Origin: Hypericum androsaemum
Taxonomy: Eukaryota; Streptophyta; Magnoliopsida; Malpighiales; Hypericaceae
Direction of reading: 5' to 3'
NCBI GenBank assembly: GCA_963995505.1
Contig: OZ023194.1
Location: 9,420,428 to 9,484,427, forward strand
DNA length: 64,000 bases
Below, piece by piece: positions 1 through 12,293 of the stretch. The notes beneath the pieces were generated by a model that had not been told where the DNA came from, ran no database searches, and saw only the letters and a list, made by a program, of their open reading frames with translations. Position numbers and translations under genes: made by a program. Numbering within the stretch: the stretch's first letter is position 1; every line of letters begins with the position of its first letter.

Positions 1-70
1 GCGTGGCGGAGGAGGACGAGTAGGAGTTGAAGCTGGGGGAGCTGGGCGAATCCTGTATTTTGGATCCCAT
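1..70 (-). CDS. N-terminal fragment of an unidentified protein, truncated by window edge
   Basis: Reading the minus strand from an ATG at 70-68, an open frame of 23 codons runs off the window. It starts MGSKIQDSPSSPS and is very rich in serine. The GC content rises sharply over this stretch compared with the AT-rich DNA beside it, as expected for a first exon. A TATA-like motif lies about 95 bases upstream on the same strand, which supports the start. No domain is visible and I do not recognise the family. It could also be a chance frame, because only 70 bases are available. Confidence 0.45.
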   Translation of the reverse strand, partial: MGSKIQDSPSSPSFNSYSSSSAT

Positions 71-160
71 ACCTAATAATTAATTAATTAATTAATTTAA
101 CTTTGAGGAATGGGAATTAAAAAGCTGGAGGGGCTTGTGCTTTTTTTTTTTTGGAGGATA

Positions 161-170
161 AGATATATAA
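161..170 (-). promoter_or_regulatory. Putative TATA box of the edge gene
   Basis: The minus strand reads TTATATATCT. This would place a transcription start near 130 and leave a 5' leader of about 60 bases before the ATG at 70. The leader holds a poly-A stretch and an ATTA tetranucleotide repeat. The assignment rests on spacing only. Confidence 0.3.
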
Positions 171-310
171 TGGAAAGGAAAGAATGATGTGAAAAAGGCA
201 ATAAATGAAGGGAAGAAGAAGAGATTGGAGTTTGGGCGACGGGACGCGCTTCCCTCCTTAAGAAAAGTAGGAGGAGGCTGATTTGTCGGCGTTTTGTCAT
301 GTGGGCCCAA

Positions 311-2061
311 TTGTCAATTAACGAAATAATGTGAGTGCTTTATTTCCTACGCTGTTTCGGGTTATCATAATCGTCTTCAAATAAAGGTGATAAAGTCTTT
401 CTATTTTTAATTTATCAACATTATCTAATTTCATTGTACAATTATAATGTACAATAATCAAAATTATAATTTAATCAATTTTCAACTAAAAAATATATTT
501 TTTTCAAAAATATTTTTGGCTTAGCTAGCTGGCCCAACCGAAAAGACGGGGCGGTTTGACCCAAAAAATTGGTGGTCAACGCCATTTGTCACCGGTTAAA
601 CCAGGGGTTCGGTATAGGGCGAAACCCGAACTATGTATGACCCAGATTCGCAGTCCGACAGATTAGACCACTTTTTTAAAACCAACTCTAAGCAAATGCA
701 TTAGTGTAAAAATATTTATTGTGAGAACTTTGTAATCTTTTAAAAGTATTATCCGACTTGAACATCAATTAATCTATTCAATAGGTATTCAGATACCAGG
801 TAAAAATTGAAATTCTCCGTCAGCTAAAAAAGTTGCCAAATAAGTGAGAAATTATTTTGTTTGAAAGGGTGTTAAGCTGTTCAATTTAAATTTAAATTTT
901 TTAATTATCTTTTCTAGAAAGTATATTTATTTATATTATTTAAGTATAAAATGGCATATAAATTGACATTATGACTCAAACATACTATGAAGTTATCAAA
1001 TTGATTTATTGACATATGAAATGACAAGTTTTTTCCGGATAAGTATAAAATGACAAGTACATTAACAGGTCTTTTAAGTTGATATTTTATTCTGTAAAAA
1101 ATGCAAATAAGGGAGATGTGTTTAAAATACACGTTAAATCCATATAATTTTGAATGATTTTTTGTATTTTAAACTTTATTTTGGTATCGTTTTAGAAAAT
1201 GCTTAAGTTGTAGGTGACTAATAGGCTCGTATTATTAATTTGTAGCAAAAGAGGCATCCAAATTTGGAGAATAAATCAGTCATTTTTTTAGCCAAATGGA
1301 AGAAACATAAAGATTGAAAATTATATGGATCTGAATTTGAAGGAGGGAAATAAGACCAAAATGGGAAAGTTTGGTTGTTCTAGAAGTTAACAGCGAATGA
1401 TTGGACAATTTGGAGAACCCATTTTTCTATTGGTTCGAACTCTTTAGGTCAAAAGAAAATCTTTCACACTGATACTCTGTCCACAGCTTGGAGCCATCTT
1501 CGTTTGTGATCTGCCATATTATTCCATCCATTCCACCATCATCCCCACTACATCCATTCTTTCAATAAAACCGTTACATCGTCTTCTCGCAACCCAAAAT
1601 TTACAATTTTAGTACTCTCTTAGATTGGGGGGCTAGAACAAAACTTTTTCTTCTTCACTTTTCAAAGATCTTGACGAGTTTTTTAACACCACATCTCATT
1701 AAGGGAGTGTCGAACCGCGCAGAGCTAGTATAACTACTTACTTAGTGAGCTAAATGATTTTAAAACGTTATTTTTGGTGTCTTTGGTTGAAGATGAGATT
1801 ATTGAGGTCTTAGTCTATGGAAAGGTGGGCAAAGTACCTATCTAGCAACCTACCAAAATCAGATTCCTTTGGGTTATTTATGGGTAAGGGTCGGATTTAT
1901 CTTAGGCAATTGAGCCCCGGCTCAACAGTGACTCCCTCTAAATAGTCACCTTTGGCAATGGGGTCACGACTCAACCATGACTTCATCCAAGTAGTTAAAT
2001 TAAATAGTCCCGAGTCAACGGTGACTATCGCTAAGGCAACTACTATAGCAATCTCTTGACG
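311..2061. other. Intergenic AT-rich DNA, no gene seen
   Basis: No coding frame of note is present. About 518-690 is rich in AACCGG and GGTTTGACC words and resembles the ends of the repeats at 37.5-37.9 kb and 43.8-44.4 kb, so it is probably a fragment of the same transposon group. The rest shows nothing recognisable. Confidence 0.5.
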
Positions 2062-2757
2062 GATTTGGATTCAGGGGGACTACATAAAAATCATCCCTAT
2101 TGTATGGACTAAATATGAGCCTTTAGATTTGATCAAATTCTTTTTTTACAGATCTAATAGCCAGAATCTGTTGAGGATATTTTCGAGTTTTTATCCAAAC
2201 ATACTCATTAGGGTTTCACCAGTTACATTACGCTGCCATTTTTTTCCCAATATCATTGATCTTATTTTTTTTTATTCCTCTTCGTAGCTTACATTCTAGT
2301 TCGAGAAGATGAAACCAATATCATAGTAAAATGAAACCAATATCCGAGAAGATGAAAATCAATATCACGGTGGAATGAAACCATTATCATAGTAGAATGA
2401 AACCAATATCCAAGAAGATGGAAACCAATATCATAGTAGAATGAAACCAATATCCGAGAAGATGAAAACCAATATCACGGTGGAATGAAACCAATATCAT
2501 AGTAGAATGAAACCAATATCATAGTACAATGAAATCAATAACATAGAAGATGGAAATCAATATCATAGTAGAATGAAACCAATAGCCTAGAAGATGGAAA
2601 CCAATATCCGAGAAAATGGAAATCAATATTCCCATACTTGTATTTCCATAAATTGTATTATTTTGCTGATATTTTTTTTAATTATTTTAATTATTATATT
2701 TCCAATATTGCTCATATCCTTTTCAGTGGAGATTACCCATGTCCCCACTGAATTTGA
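2062..2757. mobile_element. Copy A of a minisatellite-bearing TIR element (decayed)
   Basis: The left end near 2065 (GGATTCAGGGGGACTAC, then ATCCCTAT and TATGGACTAAA) matches both ends of the better preserved element at 37296-39307. The following GAGCC...GATCAAATT...AGATCTAATAGCC block also matches the inner part of that element's right end. A tandem array of about 22-bp units follows. A possible right end is the GTCCCCACTGAATTT stretch near 2740-2757, but it is weak and no target duplication is clear. No transposase is encoded. Confidence 0.45.
2304..2630. repeat. 22-bp minisatellite (GAAACCAATATC core), about 15 units
   Basis: Units of 21-22 bases share GAAACCAATATC followed by variable ATAGTAGAAT, CGAGAAGAT or ACGGTGGAAT. 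The unit types alternate, which suggests a higher-order period of two or more units. The core and the period are the same as in the array at 37880-38545. Confidence 0.85.
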
Positions 2758-4309
2758 ACCCTCTTTTGACAATCTTCCTATGTCTAATGATCAAAATTTC
2801 TGTTGTGAAAATTATGTTTCATTAATCTAATTTCTCAGTATTTACTTATTTTTCTTGTCCTTACTGAATTATTTGAGTTTGTGGAATTTATTTTTGATTG
2901 ATGGTTGTTGTTAAGAATTGAAACCAAAGTTAATTTAGGGAGAATATATACTCACTCGGGGCACTCTACTCCCGTTTTGCCAACAAGGAACTATTTCCTT
3001 CTCCTTAATTAACAAGCAAAGTCACTTTAACTTTTTATCTTTTACGATTTTGTCGCGGTTCCGTTTTACCCATAGTTAATGCATCTCATCTCATACTAGA
3101 TGTTGTCCACTTTTCATTTTCTGAAAGGAAAAATAATAATAGATGTCTACTTTTATTATGTCTATTTTGTCTTCTATAGTTTCCAGAACTACTTTGCTTC
3201 GCTGGGACGTAACATGGTGGCGGGCCAGGAATCCTTTGCTTTTGTGTGTACGTGGAAGAGTATGCTGGTTCCCACGTGTCCTTTTTATAAGTAAAAATAT
3301 TGTATTCCACCAAGATAGTTTACCAAGATAGGGTACATAAAAAATACCAGATAATATCTATCAACATGTACCACAGTAATAGACGCTATCTAAGTACAAC
3401 GTCAAAGAGCCGTAACTTCTCGATCTTTTTTTTATTTGTGTTTTATCGGAAATAGTTTCTCTAGTTTGCATCTAGAAATCTGAAAAATCATTGGGCATGT
3501 CCTCACTACGTAATTAACGCGGGGATTAATGTACCAGAAAAGTAAAGGCTAACTAGTCAATCTCTGAAGGCCAGGCGGTGCAACGTTTCACTATCTGTTT
3601 TCACCGATCAATAATTTTTTTTTCTGTGTTTTGTCCTAGTTATACGCATCCGAAATAATTTTCCACGAATCATAGTGAAATTACTTCAAGACAAATACTC
3701 TAACGTGAAATTATTTTCATGTCAAATATGTTTAATTTTAGAATTTTTTGATGTAACTTGATGATATAGATAGTATAATTAAATTATCTAAATATTTCTT
3801 GGAAATGAGGTATTAGATGGTGTATACTTCTTCTAGCACTTGACAATCTCAGTTGATTAATGTTTATGACAAACTTGCTCACGCCTGTTGAAGTTGGGAA
3901 GAAAGGAGAAGACCGTTGGCTTAAGTCGTTGCAAGCCCAAGACAAAAAAAGGGCCTGGGAAGGAAAGAAGCAGATGTGAAGGACAGAAATTGAATCGAAA
4001 GAAAAAGAGGGATGCAAAAGCAATTAGACTAGCTCCTTCTCAAAAAAAAAAAGACAAGCTGGAAGGGAAAATCAGTTCATGCATAGTGATGCTCTCACCT
4101 AACAGAATTTGTCAGCTAGTTAGTTATGAAGAGACAAGTCCCCGTATATATACATACGAAAATAAAATATAATTATCTCCTAAATAAATATTTTTTTCGT
4201 AACCAATCCTGCTAATTGAAGATCCCTCTAGCTCATTATTATGATGGGTACTATTATTATTCCTATATGACGCAAAATTCCATCTTTCGAGATTGTGGTT
4301 GGCGACTTT

Positions 4310-4311
<2 letters not shown>
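2758..4311. other. Intergenic, no gene seen
   Basis: Short frames occur but none has recognisable content. About 3280-3410 (ATAAGTAAAAAT...TTGTATT, later GACGCTATCTAAGTACAA) resembles 33625-33765 and is probably a dispersed retroposon fragment. Confidence 0.4.

Positions 4312-4346
<35 letters not shown>
4312..4346. repeat. (TA)n microsatellite
   Basis: An uninterrupted TA dinucleotide run of about 35 bases. A second one lies at about 9316-9343. Confidence 0.9.
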
Positions 4347-4352
<6 letters not shown>

Positions 4353-4870
4353 CTGTCAAAACTTTATTTTCTGAGAAAGTGTGAATACAACGTCATATTC
4401 TACTAATACTAATACATTTCAGGTATTTAATTAGGCTCCAATAATGTTTTGGGGGAAAGTGACTTGGTAAAAGAGCACTTGGGACAAACTGATACATTTC
4501 AGGTCTTTAATAAGGCTCGAATGTGTTGAAAATTTTGTAGCTAATTGTCCAGCCAATAACTTAGTTAGGAATTATTAGCAGCAGGACTTAATTATAGGCA
4601 ATTTTGATTGGATTGAATGAAAATTTGGGATGATGTCATCTCTTGAAGGGATGAGCAGTGGTGTTCAGCTGCTTCTGCTGGAATGGAAACATGCCAAAGG
4701 TTGATGCTTCCCCACCAAGGAGATAACAATATGGATGATGACCCAAACGGGATTGATTTGAATGAAGCCTCCTAACCCTAAGCTCATGTCCCTTGAGTGG
4801 CAAGACCAAGGTTGCTCCAATGGCAAGACAGGGTCACTTTTGGTAATAACTATGTAAATAACTTAGAAAC

Positions 4871-5335
4871 TGTTGGAATTGAATGATGAAGTTCAAGAAA
4901 AAAAAAGTCCAAAGGTAGAAAGCCCAAAGTGGGAGGCCCAATATGGAATGGGAAAGGGCATTACCACCTTGTTTATAAGGAGGTGCTCCTTGATAGCTAG
5001 GAACTAAGTTGACCACTTGGAAAGGCAACTCGGACATGCTACGAGGATGGTGCTGCTCGCGCATGTGCACGTGCGTGTGCGTGTGTGCATGACGCATTGG
5101 ATGCAGGTCGCAATGGACGCTTTGTGGCGCACTTGGCACGTACGCATCGTCGCGAGGAGCTGGAGGAGCTTTGAAGTTTTGCCGAAGCTCAGAAACCACT
5201 CGTACCTGTGCAAGCTGCTCGGGCGAAGAGGCTCTAGAATGTCCCGGAGACTTTCAGACGGCCGAAGGGTCACGAGTGAATCCAAAAACTCCCAGAAGAT
5301 CAAAGAGTCACGAGCAGTGCCTGAAAGCTATGTGG
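4871..5335 (+). mobile_element. 5' LTR (truncated) of a decayed Copia element
   Basis: It starts TGTTGGAATTGAATGATG and matches the repeat beginning at 7903 over several hundred bases, with a gap where the right copy has about 26 extra bases near 8005-8030. Similarity to the right LTR stops near 5335, shortly before a poly-C run, so the end of this LTR, the primer binding site, gag, protease and most of integrase have been lost. Confidence 0.75.
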
Positions 5336-5371
5336 CCGAAAATCTGGACCAAACTCCCAGCCTCCATTGCC

Positions 5372-5372
<1 letters not shown>

Positions 5373-5403
<31 letters not shown>
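5373..5403 (+). repeat. Poly-C run of 31 bases
   Basis: A pure C homopolymer sits at the junction between the truncated 5' LTR and the surviving pol. It may mark the deletion joint, or it may be an assembly or sequencing artefact. Confidence 0.9.
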
Positions 5404-5404
5404 A

Positions 5405-7355
5405 CCCAAATTTGTACTCATCCCACTACGGGAGAAAGTCTTCCTACGGTTACCTTAAAATGTAGGGGTGCTTAGCTAAGATAGAAATACCTCCACCTAA
5501 AAGGGTGAGAATAGGACCCAAGACCGTTGATTACATCTTCATCGGATATGCCTACAACAGTATCGGATACCAATTTCTAGTGCACAAGTCTGAAAACCCT
5601 GAAATCAATGAGGGAATGGTCATGGAATCAAGGAATGCAACATTCTTTGAGAATATCTTTCGAAAGAAACAGAGGAAAGACCCAAGCTCTAACAAAAGAG
5701 CTCATGAAGCTACTCAAGATTCTCATCAAGTTGTTGAGGAACTTAGACGCAACAAAAGGGCCAGAACGGCCAAGTCGTTTGGTCCAGATTTTCTGACATA
5801 CGTGTTAGAAAATAAACCTGGGATAATCCAAGAGGCATTGTCTAGTCCAGATGCTCCTGTCTGAAAAGAAGCTATCAACAGTGAGATAAAGTCCATCATG
5901 CAAAACCACACGTGGAAAATTGTGGATCTCCCACCAGGTTGCAAACCTTTAGGTTGCAAGTGGATCCTTAAAAGGAAATACAAAGCTGATGGATCAATCG
6001 ACAAGTACAAAGCTCGGTTGGTAGCTAAAGGGTTCAAGCACAAGGAAGGATATGTTTACTTTGACATGTATTCTCCGGTCACAAGAATCACATCTAGTAG
6101 AGTACTCATAGCCATTGCAGCACTCTATAACTTCGAGATACATCAGATGGATATAAAAATAGCTTTCCTAAATAAAGAACTGGAAAATGAGATATATATG
6201 GAATAACCTGAAGAGTTTGTTACCCCTGGACAAGAGCATAAAGTATGCAAACTGGTCAAGTCATTGTACGTGCTGAAATAGGCGCTGAAATAATAGCATG
6301 AGAAATTTGACAGAATAATAATGCCAAATGGTTTTAAGATCAATGAGTGTGATAAATGTGTATACATTAAAGGCACACCTGATGCTTACGTGATTGTATG
6401 TATGTATGTAGACGACATGCTAATCATGGAAAGCAGTAATGATCTTATCGTGAAAACTAAGAACATGTTAAAGAATAACTTTGACATGAAAGATATGGGT
6501 CTAGCTGATATCATACTAGGGATCAAAATCTCTAGGAAGACTGAAGGAATTGTCTTATCACAATCTCACTATGTTGAGAACGTACTCTAGAAATTCAAAG
6601 CGTTTGACAAACCTCCAGCTAAGACTCCGGTAGACCTGAGTCTACACTTAGCTAAAATTAGGGGAGACCCAGTATCTCAACTTAAATATGCAAGGATCAT
6701 TGGGAGCCTGATGTACTTGACAAATTATACACGTCCTGATATTGCATATTCAATTAGCAAGCTTAGAAGATTTACAAGCAATCCAGGAATGGATCACTGG
6801 CTAGCTTTGAATAGGGTTCTAAAATATCTAAAATATACTTTGAACCATGGCATATTTTATACACGATATCTAGCTGTATTGGAAGAATACAGTGATGCGA
6901 ATTAGATATCTGACACCAAAGACTCTAAATCCACTAGTGGTTACGTGTTCACCATAGGTGGCGGAGCTGTGTCCTGGAAATCTTCTAAACAAACGCCCAT
7001 AGCTCGATCCACCATAGAGTCAGAGTTTATAGTACTAGATAAAGCTGAGGAAGAAGCTGAATGGCTCAGAAATGTCCTAGAGGATATTTCTTGTTGGAAC
7101 AAGCATGTGCCTCCTGTATTGATACATTGTGATAGCATGTCAGTAATCGGGAAAGCATAAAGTACTATGTACAACGATAAGTCTTGACACATCCGTAGGA
7201 GACATAATACTGTTAGACAGTTGATCTCTGGTGGTATAATTACCATTGATTATGTGAAGTCCAAAGATAACATAGCTGATCCTTTGACAAAAGGAATCAA
7301 CAGAGATCAAATGTATAACGCAGTAAGGGGAATGAGGTTTAAATCCGCACATTAA
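5405..7355 (+). pseudogene. Copia pol remnant (integrase C-terminus, reverse transcriptase, RNase H)
   Basis: One reading frame can be followed for about 650 codons without a frameshift. It runs from the end of integrase (YGYLKM, stop, GCLAK, then a GPKTVDYIFIGYA motif) through reverse transcriptase (CKWILKRK, YKARLVAKGF, CMYVDDMLIM near 6400) to RNase H ([19 protein letters not shown] near 6975) and the usual Copia end (ADPLTKG, stop at 7353-7355). It is broken by ten in-frame stops, at 5463, 5862, 6204, 6279, 6291, 6294, 6588, 6903, 7158 and 7185. Most fall where Copia pol normally has Trp, Gln or Arg, so each needs only a C-to-T or G-to-A change. It cannot make a working polyprotein. Confidence 0.9.
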
Positions 7356-7902
7356 AAATGTTCATGGCGGTAACTCAACCATGATGAATGGAGATCCCAC
7401 ATACTTGGTTCAATGAGATAACTAAGTTATGGATGGTTAGGATGAACACTTGGAACCTATCCCATTCTCAGAAGCTACCCAAGTACGAACCTGCAGAGGT
7501 GTGGTTAGGTTAAGCATCTATGCTTTTAATTATTCATATACCGAAAAAAAAGGTAGAGTATGGCAGGATACTCTTGATAGGAGATCACCTATATAAGTGT
7601 GAAGTGAGACCGCTTCAAATGGAAAAATACTTATGAATCCAAGATAAGGTCCATGGCCGAAACGGACAAAACGTGAGAACCAAAAGATATTAGAGATATC
7701 ATTGTGTAAATGTTATTGTCTTCGTTTACATAAAAAAGTTGACCAATTCAAGACATCGTGTTCACTGAGCAGCAAGTAAATCTGATAATATCTTACTAGA
7801 GAAGGTTCAAGGCCGTAAGCTACCTATCTCGATATAATGATAACTCGTCAGAACTTTTCTGAAAAGTGTCAGCATACATAAATCATCATTCATGTGAGGG
7901 GT
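7356..7902 (+). mobile_element. 3' untranslated internal region and polypurine tract of the Copia element
   Basis: This stretch between the pol stop and the right LTR is noncoding. It ends with GTGAGGGG directly before TGTTGG at 7903, which fits a polypurine tract and fixes the plus orientation of the element. Confidence 0.65.
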
Positions 7903-8620
7903 TGTTGGAATTGAATGATGGAGTTCAAGCAAAAAAAAACCCAAAGGTGGAAAGCCCAAAGTGGGAGGCCCAATATGGAATGGGAAAGGGCATTACCACA
8001 TTGAAAAATGCAACAAAGTTTACTTTGTTTATAAGGAGGTGCTCCTTATTAGCTAGAAACTAAGTTGACCACCTGGAAAGGCAACTCGGACATGCTACAA
8101 GGATGGTGATACGCACCATCCGAGCACGAGCACGCGCACGTGCGTGTACGCATGGTGCATTGGACGCAGGTCATAATTGGCACTTTGTGGCGCACTTGGT
8201 ACTTCGCACATGCGCATCGTCTAGAGGAGCTTTGAAATTTTGCCGAAGCTCGGAAACCACTCGTAACTGCGCAAGGTGCTCGGACAAAGAGGCACGAAGA
8301 GCTGGAATATCCCGGAGACTTTCAGACGGCCGAAAGGTCACGAGCAAATTTGAAGGGCACACAAGCGAATCCAAAAACTCCTAGAAGATCGAAGGGTCAC
8401 GAGCAGTACCTGAAAGACTTGTGGCTGAAGAGGCACGAGCCTAAAGGCACCTGTTGAATACAAGAAAGTCGTTGTGCTACGATCTCGAAGTACGAAGTTG
8501 TTGTATCTTGGGGACGATTGCCGTAACCTGTAAGCACTGAATACGAGAAAGAGTCAAACTCTTGCCTCGACTTTACAAGATCCTAATCAAGTACACCACC
8601 TCTGAAAAATAACAGGACCA
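7903..8620 (+). mobile_element. 3' LTR of the decayed Copia element
   Basis: It starts TGTTGGAATTGAATGATG and is the fuller copy of the repeat at 4871. The first about 520 bases align with the left LTR. The end is not fixed and lies between about 8580 and 8620. No matching target duplication was found. Confidence 0.65.
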
Positions 8621-9312
8621 TCATGGACTGGGAAGATGATCAACTCTTACCGGTCGTTCACTACCAGTCCATTGGTCTAATAATCTATATGATCATATAA
8701 TTACTTAGTCACTTCTAAGAAATTTCTTAAGAAGTGATTTCCTTATTTTTCCTTTCTTTTTTTGGTCATCAAGTATGACTAGCTTGTTTGTTTTCGCATT
8801 TAATGTTGACTATAGAATGGAGAGTTAAGATAGTTCAGCTATGGCTGCTGCCTTAGCTTCCAATTGAAGACTCTATGCGTCAGATTTTTTCTGAATCGAT
8901 AAAATTCTATTAATAATTATAAAATATAATTGTACATATATACCAAGTATAAAATTCCTTCAAACGAAGTTGCAGTCACAAGTCTCGTTAAAATCATGGC
9001 ACTTCAAAATTTAATGAAAAAATTGATGAAAAGAAAAGAAAGCTCGAACATTTTCACTGCAGTAAAACCCTACTGCAGTATGGGTGATGTGTCTGATATG
9101 TTTGCTTTATCGATCCCAGTAGAAACCAAACCTTATTACTGAGGAAGAACGTGAGCTCCACCAAAGGGATAGTCTATAATTATAAGCCTCCCTAAAAAAT
9201 TTAACGAGGATTAGAAATTGTATGCAACCTTATGTATATTGCATAAGTAATTACCAACGTCACAAAAGTTTGAAAAATGATTCACAATTACTATTTGAAT
9301 TTCTCCAAGTTC

Positions 9313-9346
<34 letters not shown>

Positions 9347-10647
9347 GCATGACATAAGAAATTATAACTATGGAGCTTTTCTTAAAAATTGTAACCATGT
9401 TCTTGAAAGCTAAAAATCATTTTGAGTGTTTTTGTACTAATTCTTGTAGCGAAGAATATATATATTTCTAATATTAACATTTTTTTGACACAATTCTAAT
9501 ATTAACATTGGGGCGGTAATACTTTTGCAAATATTAAAACTTCGATCAAAAGAAAGTTGCGTTGCTTGAACAGTCTAGTTTCTTTTGGACTTCTTTTTAA
9601 TGTTCTTTCGGTTTTTACCTTTTTCTTCTCGCGATAGTTTTTAGACAGGTAGAGGAAGATCAGATTGATTTTTTGTCCGAAATGAAGATAGAGAGGTTTT
9701 TAAAGAGGAAAAACGTGACCAAAGCTAATTTCAAATTTGGTTCAGGCCGCCGTCCAATATTAACTGGCCTACGGACTACAATTGGCCCGCATAATATCGT
9801 ATAATAGGCTACAAAATATATGAATTGGATTACATTAAAAAAATGATTTAGATGGATGTATGCAGGTAACATTGATTACTATTATATTTTAAAAAATTGT
9901 CGAAAAGATGTTTAAATTATATTTTTTTCCGGTTGATGTCATGAGATATTTGGATAAACACTAATCTTAGTGTATGGGCTTTGTTGGCAGTTTTGCCTTT
10001 TTAATCTTTTAGTCTTGGCCCAGAGTTGGGCTTACTTTTTATTTTATTTTGATTGTAGGAGCAACAATCTATTTCCTTAGGCCAGGCTGGCCTTGAGCCA
10101 TTTGGGTCGTCCCCAGGATTAATCTGTTGGGTACATCCATAGGGTCTTGGGCCTCTTCAAGCTTGTCGGAGCTACTCGTAGCAAATTAGGTGGTGTCCTT
10201 TGTATTCTACCCGACTAATCCGACTGGGAGAAGTGAAACAAGAGAGTAAGGGTTTGGTTAGACCCATCATTACAAATATCTTTGGCCTTTTTTTTAGGGA
10301 TCTTTGGCCTTGATTGTTGATGAGTGTGAAATATGCACATATATTCCTTGTTTTCGTGTTTGTTTAGTCGGTATTTGAATATTTTCTCTTTATTTTCGTT
10401 TAGGTTTATTTCATTGTATAGTAGTGAGCCATGTACTCGAGTTTATTGGTTTTAATGCGTTTTGTAGGTTTTGGAGCTTTTCAGGTGCTATCATAGGGCA
10501 TCATGGCAGGGAAGACATTTGAAGTTTTGGTTTGAGGGAGTGAAATGCCAAAACTTGTAAACCATAATTCAAAGGATAAATAAGCTCACAGTTATTCATA
10601 GTCTTTTTCGACAAAGAAAAAAGAGAAGGAAAAAAACTCATAGTTCT
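8621..10647. other. Intergenic AT-rich DNA, possible LTR fragment
   Basis: No gene is visible. A TA microsatellite lies at about 9316-9343. From about 10316 the sequence TGTTGATGAGTGTGAAATAT with a following GCACATATAT resembles the start of some plant LTRs, but no partner copy is present. Confidence 0.35.
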
Positions 10648-11417
10648 CTAAACTTCAACATAATGTACTGAAAGATCCATCACGTAGTAAATTAGTCCGT
10701 AAAATTTGACAAATTGAACTGATCAGTCCCCAAGTCAATTTTTATCTAGTTTTTGGTTAACAACTTATCTGAAATGGCATTGCTACCCTTAAATTGCCTT
10801 TTAATTACAAACTCACTATAAGATATCAAGTTAAGAAACAAAAAAAATAAAACAATCTTATCAACTCTCTCCTCTTTTATTCTCCACCATCATCAGTCGA
10901 GGAAAGGCAAAGACACCAACTTGGAGACTGAGGTTTTGGTAGATCTGGCAGGGAGATCCATTATGAAGATGGAGAGAGATATATTGAGGACGGTGTAGGT
11001 TAGGAAGAAGAAAGGGATTGGTACCTGTGATGCCAGAAAAGAAGCGGGACAGCCTGTTTTTTTGAAGACCTAGACGACGATTTGAATTAATGGGAACGAC
11101 GTTATTGCTTATATGGAGAAGATGAAGATTTGTCCATTGAAAATGAAGCTCGAGGCGACGATTTAGACTTTTGGTTTATACTGCCGAAGGAGAACATGAA
11201 GATTTGTCCATTGAACACATTGATGACGATAAAAAAATTTATATTTTTTGTTTCTTAACTTGATTGATATCTTATGGCGAATTTGTCAATAAAAGGTGAT
11301 TTATGGGTAGTAATATCATTTAAGATAAGTTGCTAACAAAAAATTGGATAAAGAATAGACTAGAGACTAACGAGTTCAATTTCTCAGACAATAGGAACTA
11401 ACTTTCTACGTGATGGA

Positions 11418-12293
11418 TAGGAATGGCAATGGGCAGGATTCAGGTAGGTTCCATAGGACCCAGACCCTTATCCTCTTTAAAAATAAGGATTCTGACAGGA
11501 TCTGGGTCCTAAAAAATCGAACAGGATCAGGGAGACCCGCGGGTCCGTATTTTTTTAAAATATTTAATTTTTAAAAATTAAATTATCTTTTTATAGTTTT
11601 CAAATAGCAATGACACATTTTCATTCATTAAACATATCAATACAAAGAAACCAAAAAAGCAAATCCAAAAAAAATTAAAGTTTGGTAAGTTAAAATTGAG
11701 AATTCGGTTCGTGATTTTCGCTACTATTACTTGGGGTCTGTGGGTGCTTCGTAATTGTGTTATCTTCAATGAGGCGAGGTGCGATAATGGGCTTCTCCTA
11801 CATTCTGTGCTCTTTAATATCCAAGAGTGGATCCTTTGGACGGATGTCTCGATCATTCACAATCAATCGCTGCTCATTTTCTTGATTGCCTACAAGAATT
11901 TATAGGTCCATATTCTTCACCTCTTGAGATTGAGGAAACGTTTTGGTCGGAGGTGGGGTTGTAACTGATGTAAATATCGGGTCCCTATATCTTGTCTTTT
12001 TTTTTTTGCGCTTACTTTGTTTTGAACTTTCGTTTTAATAAAGAATATTTACCTGCCAAAAAAATTGAGAATTTGGTATTATGTCTAATAATTGATTTAC
12101 ATATATATTATTTTAATATTAATTTAAAATTTTGGGTAGGATCAGGGCAGGATCCTATAGATCCATATTCATGCCTTTATCCCTTTAAAATATCAGAATT
12201 TTGGCAGGATCAGGGTCTAGACCCAACGGATCCTGGACCCTTCGGGTCTGGATCAAGATAGACCATCAGGGTAGGAGTCTAATTGCCATCTCT
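11418..12293. mobile_element. Nested DNA element with TAGRRATGGCAAT ends (hAT-like)
   Basis: It begins TAGGAATGGCAAT and ends ATTGCCATCTCTA. Blocks such as CAGGATC, GGGTCTGGATC and ATCCTGCC recur in inverted orientation towards both ends. The flanks GTGATGGA and ATAATAGA differ only by three G-to-A changes, which fits a decayed 8-bp target duplication. It lies inside the right inverted arm of the older element. There is no transposase frame, and a LINE fragment is inserted in its middle. Confidence 0.55.
11708..12060 (+). mobile_element. 5'-truncated LINE (L1-type) 3' end with target-site duplication
   Basis: The frame 11708-11905 (ATITWGLWVLRN and further hydrophobic residues) resembles the C-terminal end of plant L1 ORF2 downstream of reverse transcriptase. 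A short 3' UTR with AATAAAG and a terminal A run follows. The fragment is flanked by near-identical 16-bp repeats, AAAATTGAGAATTCGG at 11692-11707 and AAAATTGAGAATTTGG at 12061-12076, which is the typical size for LINE integration. Confidence 0.65.

Noticed and set aside
2304..2630. CRISPR-like regular array
   Set aside because: The units are head to tail without unique spacers, and the DNA is plant nuclear. It is a minisatellite.
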